This document shows, in pieces, positions 25,671 through 34,125 of a DNA stretch of 64,000 bases. Where the stretch lies: positions 62,001 to 126,000 of the forward strand of contig NZ_JAJCIA010000002.1 of the NCBI RefSeq assembly GCF_020554845.1, given 5' to 3'. Position 1 is the stretch's first letter; each line of letters begins with the position of its first letter. A model generated the notes under the pieces. The model did no database searches, was not told the origin of the DNA, and was given only the letters and a program-made list of their open reading frames with translations. The position numbers were made by a program, and so were the translations under genes. This DNA is from Blautia faecis. GTDB lineage: Bacteria; Bacillota; Clostridia; Lachnospirales; Lachnospiraceae.

Positions 25671-26891
25671 GTGGATATTGCGAAAAAGAAAAAAGCAAGT
25701 ATCCGGTCAGGAAAGAAAAAGGCAGGTCCTGGCTATAAGTCCAAGATCAAAATGAAAAAGGCGAAATCAGATTACTATGATTTTAATCTGGTCGCAGTAA
25801 TCATATTGATCATGTGCTTTGGTCTGATCATGCTTTACAGTACAAGCTCTTACATGGCTCAGATTAATGAAGGGGACGATATGTTCTATTTCAAAAAACA
25901 GGCAATGTACAGTATCGGCTGTCTTGTGCTGGCAATTATAGTGTCCTATTTTGATTATCATATTCTGGCGAAATTTCCGTTTTTGATCTATGTAGTAGCC
26001 GCTGTTCTCATGGTGCTGGTAAAGACTCCCCTGGGAGTCACCTCTCATGGAGCGAGAAGATGGCTGAAGCTTGGGGTACAGTTTCAGCCGGCAGAGATTG
26101 CAAAGATTGCAGTGATCATCACATTGTCCTATCTGATCGTCAAAATTGGAAAGAGAGCGGAAACCCTGAAAGCTACTATGGTACTTCTGGGAATGGGCGG
26201 CATTCAGGCCCTGTTTGCATATGTGTTTACGGATAACCTGAGTACTGCTATGATTATTTTGGGGATTACCGTAGGTCTGGTGTTTATTGCACATCCAAAA
26301 ACAAAACCATTTGTTATCCTTGCTGTTGTTGCGGTTATTCTGGTGGCAATCCTGGTATACAGTCTTTCCCATATGGATCAGAGCTCTAACTTCCGTTTAC
26401 GTCGTATTCAGGTATGGCTTCATCCGGAGGATTATGCAAGCGGAGATGGCTATCAGACTCTGCAGGCTTTGTATGCAATTGGTTCAGGAGGTTTCTTTGG
26501 CAGAGGTCTTGGAAACAGTATTCAGAAGCTTGGAAGTGTGCCTGAGGCACAGAATGACATGATATTTTCCATTATTTGTGAAGAACTGGGGATTTTTGGC
26601 GCGATCATGGTTTTGGCGTTGTTTGGTTATCTGTTGTACAGATTGTTTTTTGTTGCACAGAATGCACCGGATATGTTTGGCTCCCTGCTTGTGAGCGGCG
26701 TTTTTGTACATATCGCTTTGCAGGTTATTATGAACGTGGCTGTTGTGCTGAACATCATGCCAAACACAGGTGTCACATTGCCATTTATCAGCTATGGAGG
26801 TACCTCCATTTTGTTCCTGATGGCGGAGATGGGACTGGCCTTAAGTGTGGCCAGACAGATTAAATTCCAGGAGCCGGAATTTATCCTATAA
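25671..26891 (+). CDS. FtsW/RodA/SpoVE-family peptidoglycan glycosyltransferase
   Basis: A 406-residue SEDS protein that polymerises lipid II with a partner class B PBP. After a very basic 35-residue N-terminus come about ten membrane helices. SEDS landmarks are GARRWLKLGVQFQPAEIAKI, FRLRRIQVWLHPE, GSGGFFGRGLGNS, PEAQNDMIFSIICEELG and LPFISYGGTS. GTG start at 25671 with AAAGGTGAT upstream. It is single here, not beside murG or ftsI, so it could serve division, elongation or the spore cortex; FtsW/SpoVE features fit best. Confidence 0.9.
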   Translation: MDIAKKKKASIRSGKKKAGPGYKSKIKMKKAKSDYYDFNLVAVIILIMCFGLIMLYSTSSYMAQINEGDDMFYFKKQAMYSIGCLVLAIIVSYFDYHILAKFPFLIYVVAAVLMVLVKTPLGVTSHGARRWLKLGVQFQPAEIAKIAVIITLSYLIVKIGKRAETLKATMVLLGMGGIQALFAYVFTDNLSTAMIILGITVGLVFIAHPKTKPFVILAVVAVILVAILVYSLSHMDQSSNFRLRRIQVWLHPEDYASGDGYQTLQALYAIGSGGFFGRGLGNSIQKLGSVPEAQNDMIFSIICEELGIFGAIMVLALFGYLLYRLFFVAQNAPDMFGSLLVSGVFVHIALQVIMNVAVVLNIMPNTGVTLPFISYGGTSILFLMAEMGLALSVARQIKFQEPEFIL

Positions 26892-26896
26892 TTCTC

Positions 26897-26925
26897 TTGA
26901 CAAATGAGCCAGCAGATTATATACT
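26897..26925 (+). promoter_or_regulatory. Promoter of acpP
   Basis: Perfect TTGACA (26897-26902), 17 bp, TATACT (26920-26925): a strong sigma-A promoter about 70 bp before acpP. Confidence 0.85.
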
Positions 26926-26993
26926 TTCCGCAGTGTATGACATACGGCTGATGGAAGCCGGTTTTCGAGATATTTATTAAAGGAGAATGAGCA

Positions 26994-27227
26994 ATGTTAG
27001 AAAAGATGAGTGAAATGATCGCAGAGCAGCTTAACTGCGACGCAGAGACAATTACAGCAGATACTTCTTTCAAGGATGACCTGGGAGCAGATTCCCTTGA
27101 CCTCTTCGAGCTTGTTATGGCTCTGGAAGACGAGTACAACATCGAGATTCCGGCAGAGGAGCTTACAGAGCTGAACACAGTTGGTGATGTGATCGACTAT
27201 CTGAGAGATAAAGGAATCGATGCTTAA
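26994..27227 (+). CDS. acpP: Acyl carrier protein
   Basis: A 77-residue acidic protein with the phosphopantetheine site DLGADSLDLFELVM; the Ser of DSL carries the prosthetic group. It holds growing acyl chains in fatty-acid synthesis. Length and sequence fit housekeeping AcpP. AAAGGAGAAT lies upstream of the ATG. It has a strong promoter of its own and a terminator at 27419-27454 into which a family 2 MITE has inserted. No other fab gene is in the window. Confidence 0.95.
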   Translation: MLEKMSEMIAEQLNCDAETITADTSFKDDLGADSLDLFELVMALEDEYNIEIPAEELTELNTVGDVIDYLRDKGIDA

Positions 27228-27252
27228 TTTTTTTCGCAGATGATGATCTCCC

Positions 27253-27418
27253 GCTACTGTTCACTGGTAACATTCCGCGAGGTGTTTCTGTGAACAAAGT
27301 TCACAGAAAACCCGAGAATTAAGTTTGCGCAGCAAACGCTACTTCTTGTGCTTGTCACAAGAAGGTTCGTCTTTCTGTGCATCGCGAAGCGCGTTACGGT
27401 GAACGGAGTGAACGTAAC
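27253..27418 (+). repeat. Family 2 MITE, 166-bp variant, with 8-bp target duplication
   Basis: Starts GCTACTGTTCACTGGTAAC and ends GAACGGAGTGAACGTAAC. It is flanked by perfect 8-bp direct repeats GATCTCCC (27245-27252 and 27419-27426). The conserved outer arms match the copies at 53787 and 54782, but the centre (about 27318-27372) is different: it holds a GTTTGC/GCAAAC stem and a CTTCTTGTG/CACAAGAAG stem in place of the usual CATGATT hairpin. Confidence 0.92.
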
Positions 27419-27454
27419 GATCTCCCTGAGGCTGGGCTTCAGGGGGATTTTTTC
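27419..27454 (+). terminator. acpP terminator, displaced by MITE insertion
   Basis: ATCTCCCTGA (27420-27429) pairs with TCAGGGGGAT (27439-27448), followed by a run of T. The 5' arm starts inside the MITE's right-hand target duplication GATCTCCC, so the element landed in this terminator and the duplication left a working copy. Confidence 0.8.
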
Positions 27455-27456
27455 TA

Positions 27457-27486
27457 TGGACATTTTGAATGGATTAGGTATATAAT
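27457..27486 (+). promoter_or_regulatory. Promoter of gltX
   Basis: TGGACA (27457-27462), 18 bp, TATAAT (27481-27486), about 70 bp before the gltX start. Confidence 0.7.
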
Positions 27487-27558
27487 GTGAAAAGGCAATT
27501 GCCATCACGGAATGGCAGCAGAAGATAAGAAAGAATAAACAGGGAGAATAGAGAAGAC

Positions 27559-29013
27559 ATGACTAAGATCAGAACCAGATTTGCACCAAGCCCTACTGGC
27601 AGAATGCATGTTGGAAATTTACGTACTGCGTTATACGCATATCTTATTACAAAGCATGAAGGCGGAGATTTTATTCTCCGTATTGAGGATACAGACCAGG
27701 AGCGCTATGTAGAGGGCGCTGTAGATATTATTTATCGTACTATGGAGAAGACTGGTCTTATTCATGACGAAGGTCCGGATAAGGACGGTGGATATGGCCC
27801 ATATGTACAGAGTGAGCGCCAGGCACAGGGGATTTACATGAAATATGCCAGACAGCTTGTAGACCAGGGCGACGCATACTACTGTTTCTGCCAGAAGGAA
27901 GAATTAGAGAGCATGAAGCGCGTGGTAGCAGGCAAGGAGATTTCCATTTATGACAAACGCTGCCTGAAGCTTTCCAAGGAAGAAGTTCAGCGCCGTCTGG
28001 ATGCCGGAGAGCCACATGTAATTCGTTTTAACATGCCTACAGAGGGAACTACCACTTTCCATGATGTAATTTACGGAGATATTACAGTAAACAATGAGGA
28101 GCTTGAGGATCTGATCCTGATCAAATCTGACGGATATCCGACTTATAATTTTGCTAACGTTGTAGACGATCATCTTATGGGAATCACACATGTAGTACGA
28201 GGCAATGAATATCTTTCCTCTTCCCCGAAATATAACCGTATCTATGAGGCATTTGGCTGGGATATTCCGGTTTATGTACATTGTCCGCTGATCACGGATG
28301 AAACTCACGCCAAATTGTCCAAACGTTCCGGACATTCCTCCTATGAGGATCTTCTGGATCAGGGATTTGTTTCCGAGGCAATTGTAAACTATGTTGCACT
28401 TCTGGGATGGAGTCCGGCAGATAATAACGAGATCTTCAGTCTCAAGGAACTGATTGAAAAATTTGATTATCATCACATTAATAAATCTCCGGCTGTATTT
28501 GATATTAACAAGCTTCGCTGGATGAATGGCGAGTATATTAAGAAAATGGATCCGGAAGTATTTTATGAAAGAGCACTTCCATACATGAAGGAAGTTCTGA
28601 AGGGAGACTTTAACTTTAAGAAAATTGCAGGAATGGTTCAGACCAGAATCGAAACTTTCCCTGACATTCCGGCATTGATTGATTTCTTCCAGGAAGTTCC
28701 GGAGTATGATGCATCTATGTATTGCCATAAGAAAATGAAAACAAACGAAGAGACTTCTCTTACAGTTTTGAAAGAAGTTCTTCCGCTTCTGGAAGCTCAG
28801 GAGGATTACACCAATGATCCGCTGTTCGCTTCCTTAAGTGAATTTGTCAAGGAGAAAGGTTACAAGAACGGCTATGTAATGTGGCCTCTTCGTACAGCTG
28901 TTTCAGGTAAGCAGATGACACCGGCAGGCGCTACCGAGATCATGGAGATCATTGGCAAGGATGAGACAATCCGCCGTGTGAAAGCTGCAATTGAGAAGCT
29001 TGAGAATCTGTAA
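27559..29013 (+). CDS. gltX: Glutamyl-tRNA synthetase
   Basis: A 484-residue class I synthetase charging tRNA-Glu. The HIGH-type motif reads [20 protein letters not shown] at the N-terminus and the KMSKS-type motif KLSKRSG is near residue 253. In Firmicutes without GlnRS it is usually non-discriminating and feeds the GatCAB pathway. GGGAG lies 15 nt before the ATG. The stop TAA overlaps an ATG (TAATG) that opens a seven-codon ORF leading to the helicase gene. Confidence 0.95.
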   Translation: MTKIRTRFAPSPTGRMHVGNLRTALYAYLITKHEGGDFILRIEDTDQERYVEGAVDIIYRTMEKTGLIHDEGPDKDGGYGPYVQSERQAQGIYMKYARQLVDQGDAYYCFCQKEELESMKRVVAGKEISIYDKRCLKLSKEEVQRRLDAGEPHVIRFNMPTEGTTTFHDVIYGDITVNNEELEDLILIKSDGYPTYNFANVVDDHLMGITHVVRGNEYLSSSPKYNRIYEAFGWDIPVYVHCPLITDETHAKLSKRSGHSSYEDLLDQGFVSEAIVNYVALLGWSPADNNEIFSLKELIEKFDYHHINKSPAVFDINKLRWMNGEYIKKMDPEVFYERALPYMKEVLKGDFNFKKIAGMVQTRIETFPDIPALIDFFQEVPEYDASMYCHKKMKTNEETSLTVLKEVLPLLEAQEDYTNDPLFASLSEFVKEKGYKNGYVMWPLRTAVSGKQMTPAGATEIMEIIGKDETIRRVKAAIEKLENL

Positions 29014-29036
29014 TGAAGAATCTGTCTCAATTATGA
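29013..29036 (+). CDS. Possible seven-codon coupling ORF
   Basis: ATG at 29013 overlaps the gltX stop (TAATG) and reads MKNLSQL. Its TGA overlaps the helicase ATG at 29033 (ATGA). The 20 bp here look like a slightly altered tandem copy of the helicase start region, which reads MKKNPSQL. It may pass ribosomes from gltX to the helicase, or be only a duplication scar. There is no ribosome site of its own. Confidence 0.2.
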   Translation: MKNLSQL

Positions 29037-30862
29037 AGAAAAATCCATCTCAATTAAGGGCAATCGCCCACCTGTCAGGACCTATGATGGTTCTGGCAGG
29101 CCCCGGTTCGGGGAAAACTTCAGTGATCGTTGAAAGAACTGCATATATGACTGGTGAGGGGGAAATACCGGCGTCCTCTGTTCTTGTTGTAACCTTTTCC
29201 CGGGCTGCAGCAAAAGAGATGAGAGAGCGTTTTTTGAAGTTTACCGGACAGACCTCCACGGCTGTTACCTTCGGAACCTTTCACGGTGTTTTTTATGGAA
29301 TTCTGAAGCAGGCTTATGGACTTGGTGCCGGCAATATTTTGTCAGAAGAAGAAAAATATGCCATTTTAAAAGAAATGACTCTGGAATTTGGTCAGGAACT
29401 AGCGCAGGAGGGAGATTTCCAGGAGGATGTGGCAAAGGAAATCAGCGTGGTAAAAGGGGGGAGGATTTCCTTGGATCACTATTATTCTTCCTGCTGCCCG
29501 GATGAGATATTCCGCCAGATTTATAATGGGTATCAGAAGGCTTTGCGTCAGAGAAGAAAACTGGATTTCGATGACATGCTTCTTTGCTGCTATGAACTTT
29601 TTGTCAAGAGAAAAGATATCCTGGCGGCATGGCAAAACAAATTCCAATACATTATGGTAGATGAATTTCAGGATATCAACCATCTCCAGTATGATATTGT
29701 AAGGATGCTGGCAAAGCCCAGGGATAACCTGTTCATAGTGGGAGACGATGATCAGTCTATTTATCATTTCCGTGGCGCCAAGCCAGAGATCATGCTGAAC
29801 TTTACCAAAGATTATCCTAAGGCAGAAACGGTTCTTTTGGACATTAATTATCGCTGTACGAAAAATGTACTTCAGGCAGCCATGAATGTGGTGGGCTGCA
29901 ACCAGATCCGCTTTAAGAAGAGGCTGTCTACGCCAAATGAGCAGGGAAAACCTGTGAAGGTGATGGAATTTGACAATCCAAGAGAAGAGTATGTGAAGAT
30001 TGCCGCCTTTTTGAAGAAGCGGCTGGAGGCAGGAGAGAATCTGGAGGATACTGCAGTGCTTTTTCGTACCAATCAGGAGGCAGAGGGGCTTGTTGGAGCC
30101 TTGATGGAGTACCAGATTCCTTTTACCATGAAAGAACAGCTGCCCAATCTGTTCCGGCATTGGATCAGCAGAAACCTGATGGCATATCTGAAAATGGCAG
30201 CAGGAGACAGGACGCGAAAGCTTTTCCTGGAAATCATGAACCGCCCCAACCGGTATATAGCAAGGGATGCCCTGACTCAGACCACAATCTCATTTTCTGC
30301 ACTGAGAGATTTCTATAAAGATAAAGACTGGATGTGCGACAGGATTACCACACTGGAAACACATCTTCGGATTCTTTCCACTTTAGCACCCTATGCTGCA
30401 GTGAATTTTATCCGAAAAGGAATGGGCTACGAGCAGTATCTGATTGAATATGCCCAGTATCGTAAAATTCGTCCAGAGGAGCTCCTTGAGGTCCTTGACC
30501 GCATACAGGAAAGTGCCAAAGGCATGAAAACCCTGGAAGAGTGGGAAAACTACATAGAGGATTACACAAAGAAACTGGCCGAACAGGCGAAAAAACAGGA
30601 GACGAAAAGGGAAGGGATTGTAATTTCCACCCTTCATGCGGTAAAAGGGCTGGAATACGATAAAGTTTATATTATGAATGTAAACGAAGGGAGCATTCCC
30701 TATAAAAAAGCGGTTCTGGCAGAGTCCTTGGAAGAAGAACGCCGGCTTTTTTATGTAGGCATGACCCGGGCGAAGAAAGAACTTATGCTCTGTTATGTGC
30801 GCCGTCAGTACGATAAAGAGCGTGACCCTTCACGGTTTCTGGAAGAAACCGGGCTGTTCTAA
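29033..30862 (+). CDS. UvrD/Rep-type ATP-dependent DNA helicase, short form
   Basis: A 609-residue superfamily 1A helicase. Motifs in order: Walker A GPGSGKT near residue 22, TFSRAAAKEM, FDDMLL, DEFQDIN, DDDQSIYHFRGA, NYRCT, STLHAVKGLEYDKVYI, and EEERRLFYVGMTRAKKEL close to the C-terminus. It is about 100-150 residues shorter than PcrA/UvrD because the 2B and C-terminal parts are reduced. It should act in DNA repair or restart. ATG 29033 has no clear ribosome site and probably relies on coupling to gltX; an in-frame TTG at 28991 inside gltX is an alternative. Confidence 0.88.
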   Translation: MKKNPSQLRAIAHLSGPMMVLAGPGSGKTSVIVERTAYMTGEGEIPASSVLVVTFSRAAAKEMRERFLKFTGQTSTAVTFGTFHGVFYGILKQAYGLGAGNILSEEEKYAILKEMTLEFGQELAQEGDFQEDVAKEISVVKGGRISLDHYYSSCCPDEIFRQIYNGYQKALRQRRKLDFDDMLLCCYELFVKRKDILAAWQNKFQYIMVDEFQDINHLQYDIVRMLAKPRDNLFIVGDDDQSIYHFRGAKPEIMLNFTKDYPKAETVLLDINYRCTKNVLQAAMNVVGCNQIRFKKRLSTPNEQGKPVKVMEFDNPREEYVKIAAFLKKRLEAGENLEDTAVLFRTNQEAEGLVGALMEYQIPFTMKEQLPNLFRHWISRNLMAYLKMAAGDRTRKLFLEIMNRPNRYIARDALTQTTISFSALRDFYKDKDWMCDRITTLETHLRILSTLAPYAAVNFIRKGMGYEQYLIEYAQYRKIRPEELLEVLDRIQESAKGMKTLEEWENYIEDYTKKLAEQAKKQETKREGIVISTLHAVKGLEYDKVYIMNVNEGSIPYKKAVLAESLEEERRLFYVGMTRAKKELMLCYVRRQYDKERDPSRFLEETGLF

Positions 30863-30869
30863 TTTCCTC

Positions 30870-30898
30870 TTGTAAACGTAAACCTGATAAAGTATAAT
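30870..30898 (+). promoter_or_regulatory. Promoter of the propeller-like protein gene
   Basis: TTGTAA (30870-30875), 17 bp, TATAAT (30893-30898). The start codon is 228 bp further on because a family 2 MITE occupies the leader (30932-31091). Confidence 0.7.
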
Positions 30899-30931
30899 GA
30901 TGTCTGTTGTGAAATTATAACAAAAAAAGAG

Positions 30932-31091
30932 GTAACTATTCAGGAGACAGTATTCCGCGAGGTTGTTTTTGTGAACACAGTTCACAGAAAGCCCGGGAAT
31001 TGCGGCGTGAAATCATGGAAAGCATGATTTTTTGTGTATCGCGAAGCATGCAATTGTAAAGCATGTAATTGTGAAGGTACGGAACAGTTAC
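30932..31091 (+). repeat. Family 2 MITE in the leader of the propeller-like gene
   Basis: A diverged 160-bp copy: ends GTAACTATTC and GGAACAGTTAC, with inner ATTCCGCGAGG, GTGAACACAGTTCAC and the AATCATG/CATGATT hairpin conserved. Flanking 8-mers AAAAAGAG (30924-30931) and CAAAAGAG (31092-31099) agree at seven of eight positions, a decayed target duplication. Confidence 0.85.
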
Positions 31092-31125
31092 CAAAAGAGT
31101 ACTATTGCGGAAGCAGTGCAGATAA

Positions 31126-32274
31126 ATGAAGAAAAAGATGAAATGGAGAAACCGCATTTTCTGGCTCAGGATCCTGATCATGGTTCTGGTCATTGTGGGA
31201 TCTTATCTGGCATATGCCTTTATATACAGAGGCAGAAATGAGCCGCCCACCAAGAGGAAAACCACCAATCAGGAAGCGGCTTACTATACGCTTCGTGGAC
31301 AGATCCAGATGCTTTCCCAGAAAGAAGAGCTGATGGCATTTGCCTTTGAAGACAGGAAAAAAGAGCGGGAATACGGAACCTATATTATTCCTGGTCTGAA
31401 AGCAACACGAACCCTTCTTACCAGTGAAGGTGATATGCCGGCCATGTGTACCACTATGACACCGCAGGGTCTGGCAGTAACAGAGGATTATGTTTTTGTA
31501 AGTGCCTATTGTCATGCGAAAAAGCATAACTCTGTGATCTATATGATTAATAAAGAATCGCACCGTTTTATAAAAGAAATTATTTTGCCCGGACAGCCAC
31601 ATGTTGGCGGTCTGGCGTATGACAGTGAACATCAGATTCTGTGGTATTCTTCAAATACGCAGGAGCTTGCCCAGGCAGTGAGTCTTACCATGGAATCCAT
31701 TGAAAATTATGACTATGATGCGGGTAGGCATCCTATCGCGACCAACCAAATAGCCAGCCTTTACGGAATCGTCCGTGATTCCTTTATGACCTTTTATGAT
31801 GGGTGTCTATACGTTGGCTGCTTTACAAAATATACAGACAGTGCAATTGCAAGATATGCAGTAGATGATCAGGGAAACCTGATAAATACTATGGATGAAG
31901 GTCTGGGAATGAACTTTGGGATGGCAGTTCCCCTTGATTATTCCACCATTTCCGAACAGGCACAGGGAATGGCTTTTTATAACGACAAGCTTCTTTTGTC
32001 TCATTCCTTTGGAATTCTGCCTTCCAGAGTGGTATTTTATGAGAAATCCGATAAAAGGCTTTATGTAGATGAAAATTCTGCTGTCAGCTATCGGTTTCCG
32101 GAACGAATCGAACAGATTTTTGTGGATGGGGATGACTTGTACGTGCTGTTTGAATCCGCTGCTTATGCATATAGTTCAGCGTCTGTGAATATTGTGGACA
32201 GGGTTTTAAAACTGAGCCTTCCCAGAATGGAAGAATACCAGCAGAGCATACAGAGTAATGTGAGCCAGTATTAG
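31126..32274 (+). CDS. Membrane-anchored protein of unknown function, probably a beta-propeller
   Basis: A 382-residue protein. After a basic start there is one membrane anchor (about residues 12-32, LRILIMVLVIVGSYLAYAFI), with the rest outside. The external part has repeating blade-like stretches (MTPQGLAVTEDYVFVSAYC, HVGGLAYDSEHQILWYSS, SLYGIVRDSFMTFYDGCLYVGCF, QAQGMAFYNDKLLLSHSF), suggesting a YncE-like propeller. I recognise no catalytic motif and give no function. The ribosome site is weak (GGAAG, about 17 nt before the ATG). It ends 100 bp before the spoIIIA operon but seems independent of it. Confidence 0.7.
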   Translation: MKKKMKWRNRIFWLRILIMVLVIVGSYLAYAFIYRGRNEPPTKRKTTNQEAAYYTLRGQIQMLSQKEELMAFAFEDRKKEREYGTYIIPGLKATRTLLTSEGDMPAMCTTMTPQGLAVTEDYVFVSAYCHAKKHNSVIYMINKESHRFIKEIILPGQPHVGGLAYDSEHQILWYSSNTQELAQAVSLTMESIENYDYDAGRHPIATNQIASLYGIVRDSFMTFYDGCLYVGCFTKYTDSAIARYAVDDQGNLINTMDEGLGMNFGMAVPLDYSTISEQAQGMAFYNDKLLLSHSFGILPSRVVFYEKSDKRLYVDENSAVSYRFPERIEQIFVDGDDLYVLFESAAYAYSSASVNIVDRVLKLSLPRMEEYQQSIQSNVSQY

Positions 32275-32277
32275 AAG

Positions 32278-32302
32278 GATTTTTCAAACACGCTCTAGAG
32301 CC
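32278..32302. repeat. Family 1 repeat tips, head to head
   Basis: GATTTTTCAAACACGCTC, TA, GAGCC: one full family 1 tip followed after TA by the start of an inverted one. It sits 4 bp after the stop of the propeller-like gene. Confidence 0.6.
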
Positions 32303-32330
32303 TGTAAATCTGGTGGATTTATTTAAGAAT

Positions 32331-32355
32331 GAATCCGGGATTGTCCACATATATT
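32331..32355 (+). promoter_or_regulatory. Possible sigma-E promoter of the spoIIIA operon
   Basis: CATATATT (32348-32355) matches the sigma-E -10 CATACAAT at six of eight positions, with GAAT 13 bp upstream as a weak -35. It is 22 bp before the probable start of spoIIIAA. In B. subtilis the operon is sigma-E dependent. Confidence 0.3.
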
Positions 32356-32376
32356 AAAATTGAGAGGTGATACAAC

Positions 32377-33300
32377 ATAGAAGCAGAGCAGATTCAGAAC
32401 CTGTTTGCGGGCAATATCCGCAGACTGTTGATGAATGCAAACCTTGATTATGACAAAATATATGAGATACGGTTAAGAGTAGGACGACCGCTGTTCTACA
32501 CCTATGACGGAGGTGAGGGTTTCCTTACCGACCATGATGGCAAATACGTGGTGACAAGGGAAGATCTGAAGGAAACCATGGAATATATAAGTGGTTATTC
32601 CCTTTATTCCTATGAAGATGAAATGCGCCAGGGGTTTCTTACTGTTCAGGGAGGTCATCGGGTAGGTGTTACCGGAAAGGTGATTCTTGACGGCAATGAG
32701 ATCCAGGGAATGAAATATATTTCCTGTATCAATGTACGTCTGGCTCACGAAGTGGTAGGCTGCGCAGACCAGGTGATGCCCTATATCCGCAAAAAAGACT
32801 GGGTAGCGCATACTTTGATCGTTTCTCCGCCAAGAGGGGGGAAAACAACCCTGCTTCGGGATATTATCCGTCAGCTGAGCAATGGTGAGGAAAAGAAAAA
32901 AATGCCGGGGGTAACGGTTGGCGTTGTAGATGAGAGAAGTGAGCTTGCCGGTTCCTATCAGGGAGTTCCCCAGAATGACCTTGGTATGCGTACGGATGTG
33001 CTGGACGGCTGTCCAAAGGCAGAAGGGATGGAAATGCTGATCCGTTCTATGTCTCCGGCAGTTGTGGCCGTAGATGAACTGGGACGGAAAGAAGACTTTA
33101 AAGCTGTGGAATCTGTGATTCACAGTGGATGTAAAGTAATCGCCACCGCTCATGGAAATTCCATTGAGGACGTGATCCATCAGCCTTATTTTGAAAGGCT
33201 GGTGAGAAGAAGAGTGTTTGAACGGTATATTTTCCTGGACAAGGGAGAACATGCGGGAACCATACTTGGAATTTATGACAGAAACGGGAGGCCTTGTTGA
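32377..33300 (+). CDS. spoIIIAA: Stage III sporulation protein AA (ATPase), apparent ATA start
   Basis: A 307-residue secretion-type ATPase powering the feeding-tube channel between mother cell and forespore. Walker A is SPPRGGKTTLLRD, followed by VVDERSELAG and AVDELGR. An in-frame TGA at 32368-32370 rules out an earlier start. The segment EAEQIQNLFAGNIRRLL before the first ATG (32431) fits the family's N-terminus, and GAGAGGTGA (32361-32369) is spaced for ATA at 32377. I therefore take ATA 32377 as the start; TTG 32428 or ATG 32431 would remove about 18 residues and lack a ribosome site. Confidence 0.85.
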   Translation: MEAEQIQNLFAGNIRRLLMNANLDYDKIYEIRLRVGRPLFYTYDGGEGFLTDHDGKYVVTREDLKETMEYISGYSLYSYEDEMRQGFLTVQGGHRVGVTGKVILDGNEIQGMKYISCINVRLAHEVVGCADQVMPYIRKKDWVAHTLIVSPPRGGKTTLLRDIIRQLSNGEEKKKMPGVTVGVVDERSELAGSYQGVPQNDLGMRTDVLDGCPKAEGMEMLIRSMSPAVVAVDELGRKEDFKAVESVIHSGCKVIATAHGNSIEDVIHQPYFERLVRRRVFERYIFLDKGEHAGTILGIYDRNGRPC

Positions 33301-33812
33301 AAACAGCAGGAATCATTCTGATCCTTTTTTCCGGAACAGGTCTTGGATTGTGTAAAAGCATGGAATTGACAGCCAGACTGAAAATTCTGGAAAAACTGGC
33401 TCAGCTTCTTCTGTTACTGAAAGGGGAAATCCGCTGCACAGGGGCGACGTTGGAAGATGCCTTTCTTGATGCTGCAGCAAAAATGCCAGGAGAGTACAGG
33501 CTTTTTCTCAAAGAAACTGCAGGATGGCTTCAGCAGCGGCCTGGAATTACCTTTGATGAGATTTTCAGGGAATGCGCGGTAAGACTGCTTCCCCTTTACA
33601 GACTTTCAGAGGAAGAGAGGGAAAGCTTTCTTTCTCTGGGCGAAAAACTGGGATATCTGGACAGGGAAATGCAGGTGGCACAGCTGACACTTCTGGAGGA
33701 GGAGCTAGGCTACAGGATAAAGACTCTGAAAAGTGCTATGCCAAAGCAGCAGAAAACATATCAGAGCATGGGAATTCTGGGCGGAATTCTGCTGGCAGTC
33801 TTGTTGTGGTAA
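33297..33812 (+). CDS. spoIIIAB: Stage III sporulation protein AB
   Basis: A 171-residue protein resembling GspF/PilC pieces: an N-terminal membrane segment (KTAGIILILFSGTGLGL), a helical middle, and a C-terminal TM (SMGILGGILLAVLLW). Two successive TTG codons at 33294 and 33297 are possible starts. I prefer 33297 because GGGAGG ends 5 nt before it. It overlaps the end of spoIIIAA by 4 bp. It is a component of the SpoIIIA-SpoIIQ channel on the mother-cell side. Confidence 0.9.
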   Translation: MKTAGIILILFSGTGLGLCKSMELTARLKILEKLAQLLLLLKGEIRCTGATLEDAFLDAAAKMPGEYRLFLKETAGWLQQRPGITFDEIFRECAVRLLPLYRLSEEERESFLSLGEKLGYLDREMQVAQLTLLEEELGYRIKTLKSAMPKQQKTYQSMGILGGILLAVLLW

Positions 33813-33886
33813 TTTCATATAATATCTGGAAAAATTGCCTGGAAAACGGTTATGTAAGGCAGATAACGGTAAGAAAGGAGGCCCCC

Positions 33887-34081
33887 TTGGAAGTCAGTAT
33901 TATTTTTAAAATAGCTGCTGTGGGGATTCTGGTCTCCGTGCTTTCTCAGGTTCTGAAACACAGCGGCAGAGAGGAACAGGCTTTTTTAGTCAGCCTGGCA
34001 GGTCTCCTTGTGGTACTCTTCTGGATCGTACCATATATTTATGAGTTGTTTGACAGCATAAAAAAATTATTTGAATTGTGA
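33887..34081 (+). CDS. spoIIIAC: Stage III sporulation protein AC
   Basis: A 64-residue membrane protein starting at TTG 33887, with AAAGGAGG 5 nt upstream: EVSIIFKIAAVGILVSVLSQ, then KHSGREEQAFLVSLAG and a second helix. Two TM segments and the length match SpoIIIAC. A much longer in-frame reading upstream runs through spoIIIAB in another frame and is not coding. It pairs with SpoIIIAD in the channel complex. Confidence 0.92.
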   Translation: MEVSIIFKIAAVGILVSVLSQVLKHSGREEQAFLVSLAGLLVVLFWIVPYIYELFDSIKKLFEL

Positions 34082-34125
34082 TCTGATTCACCAATATCCT
34101 GTCACCTGTGTTCAGGAGGTGGAAA

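Noticed and set aside
33572..33886. Long N-terminal extension of SpoIIIAC
   Set aside because: This stretch runs through spoIIIAB in another frame. The 64-residue form from TTG 33887 has the right length and a strong ribosome site.
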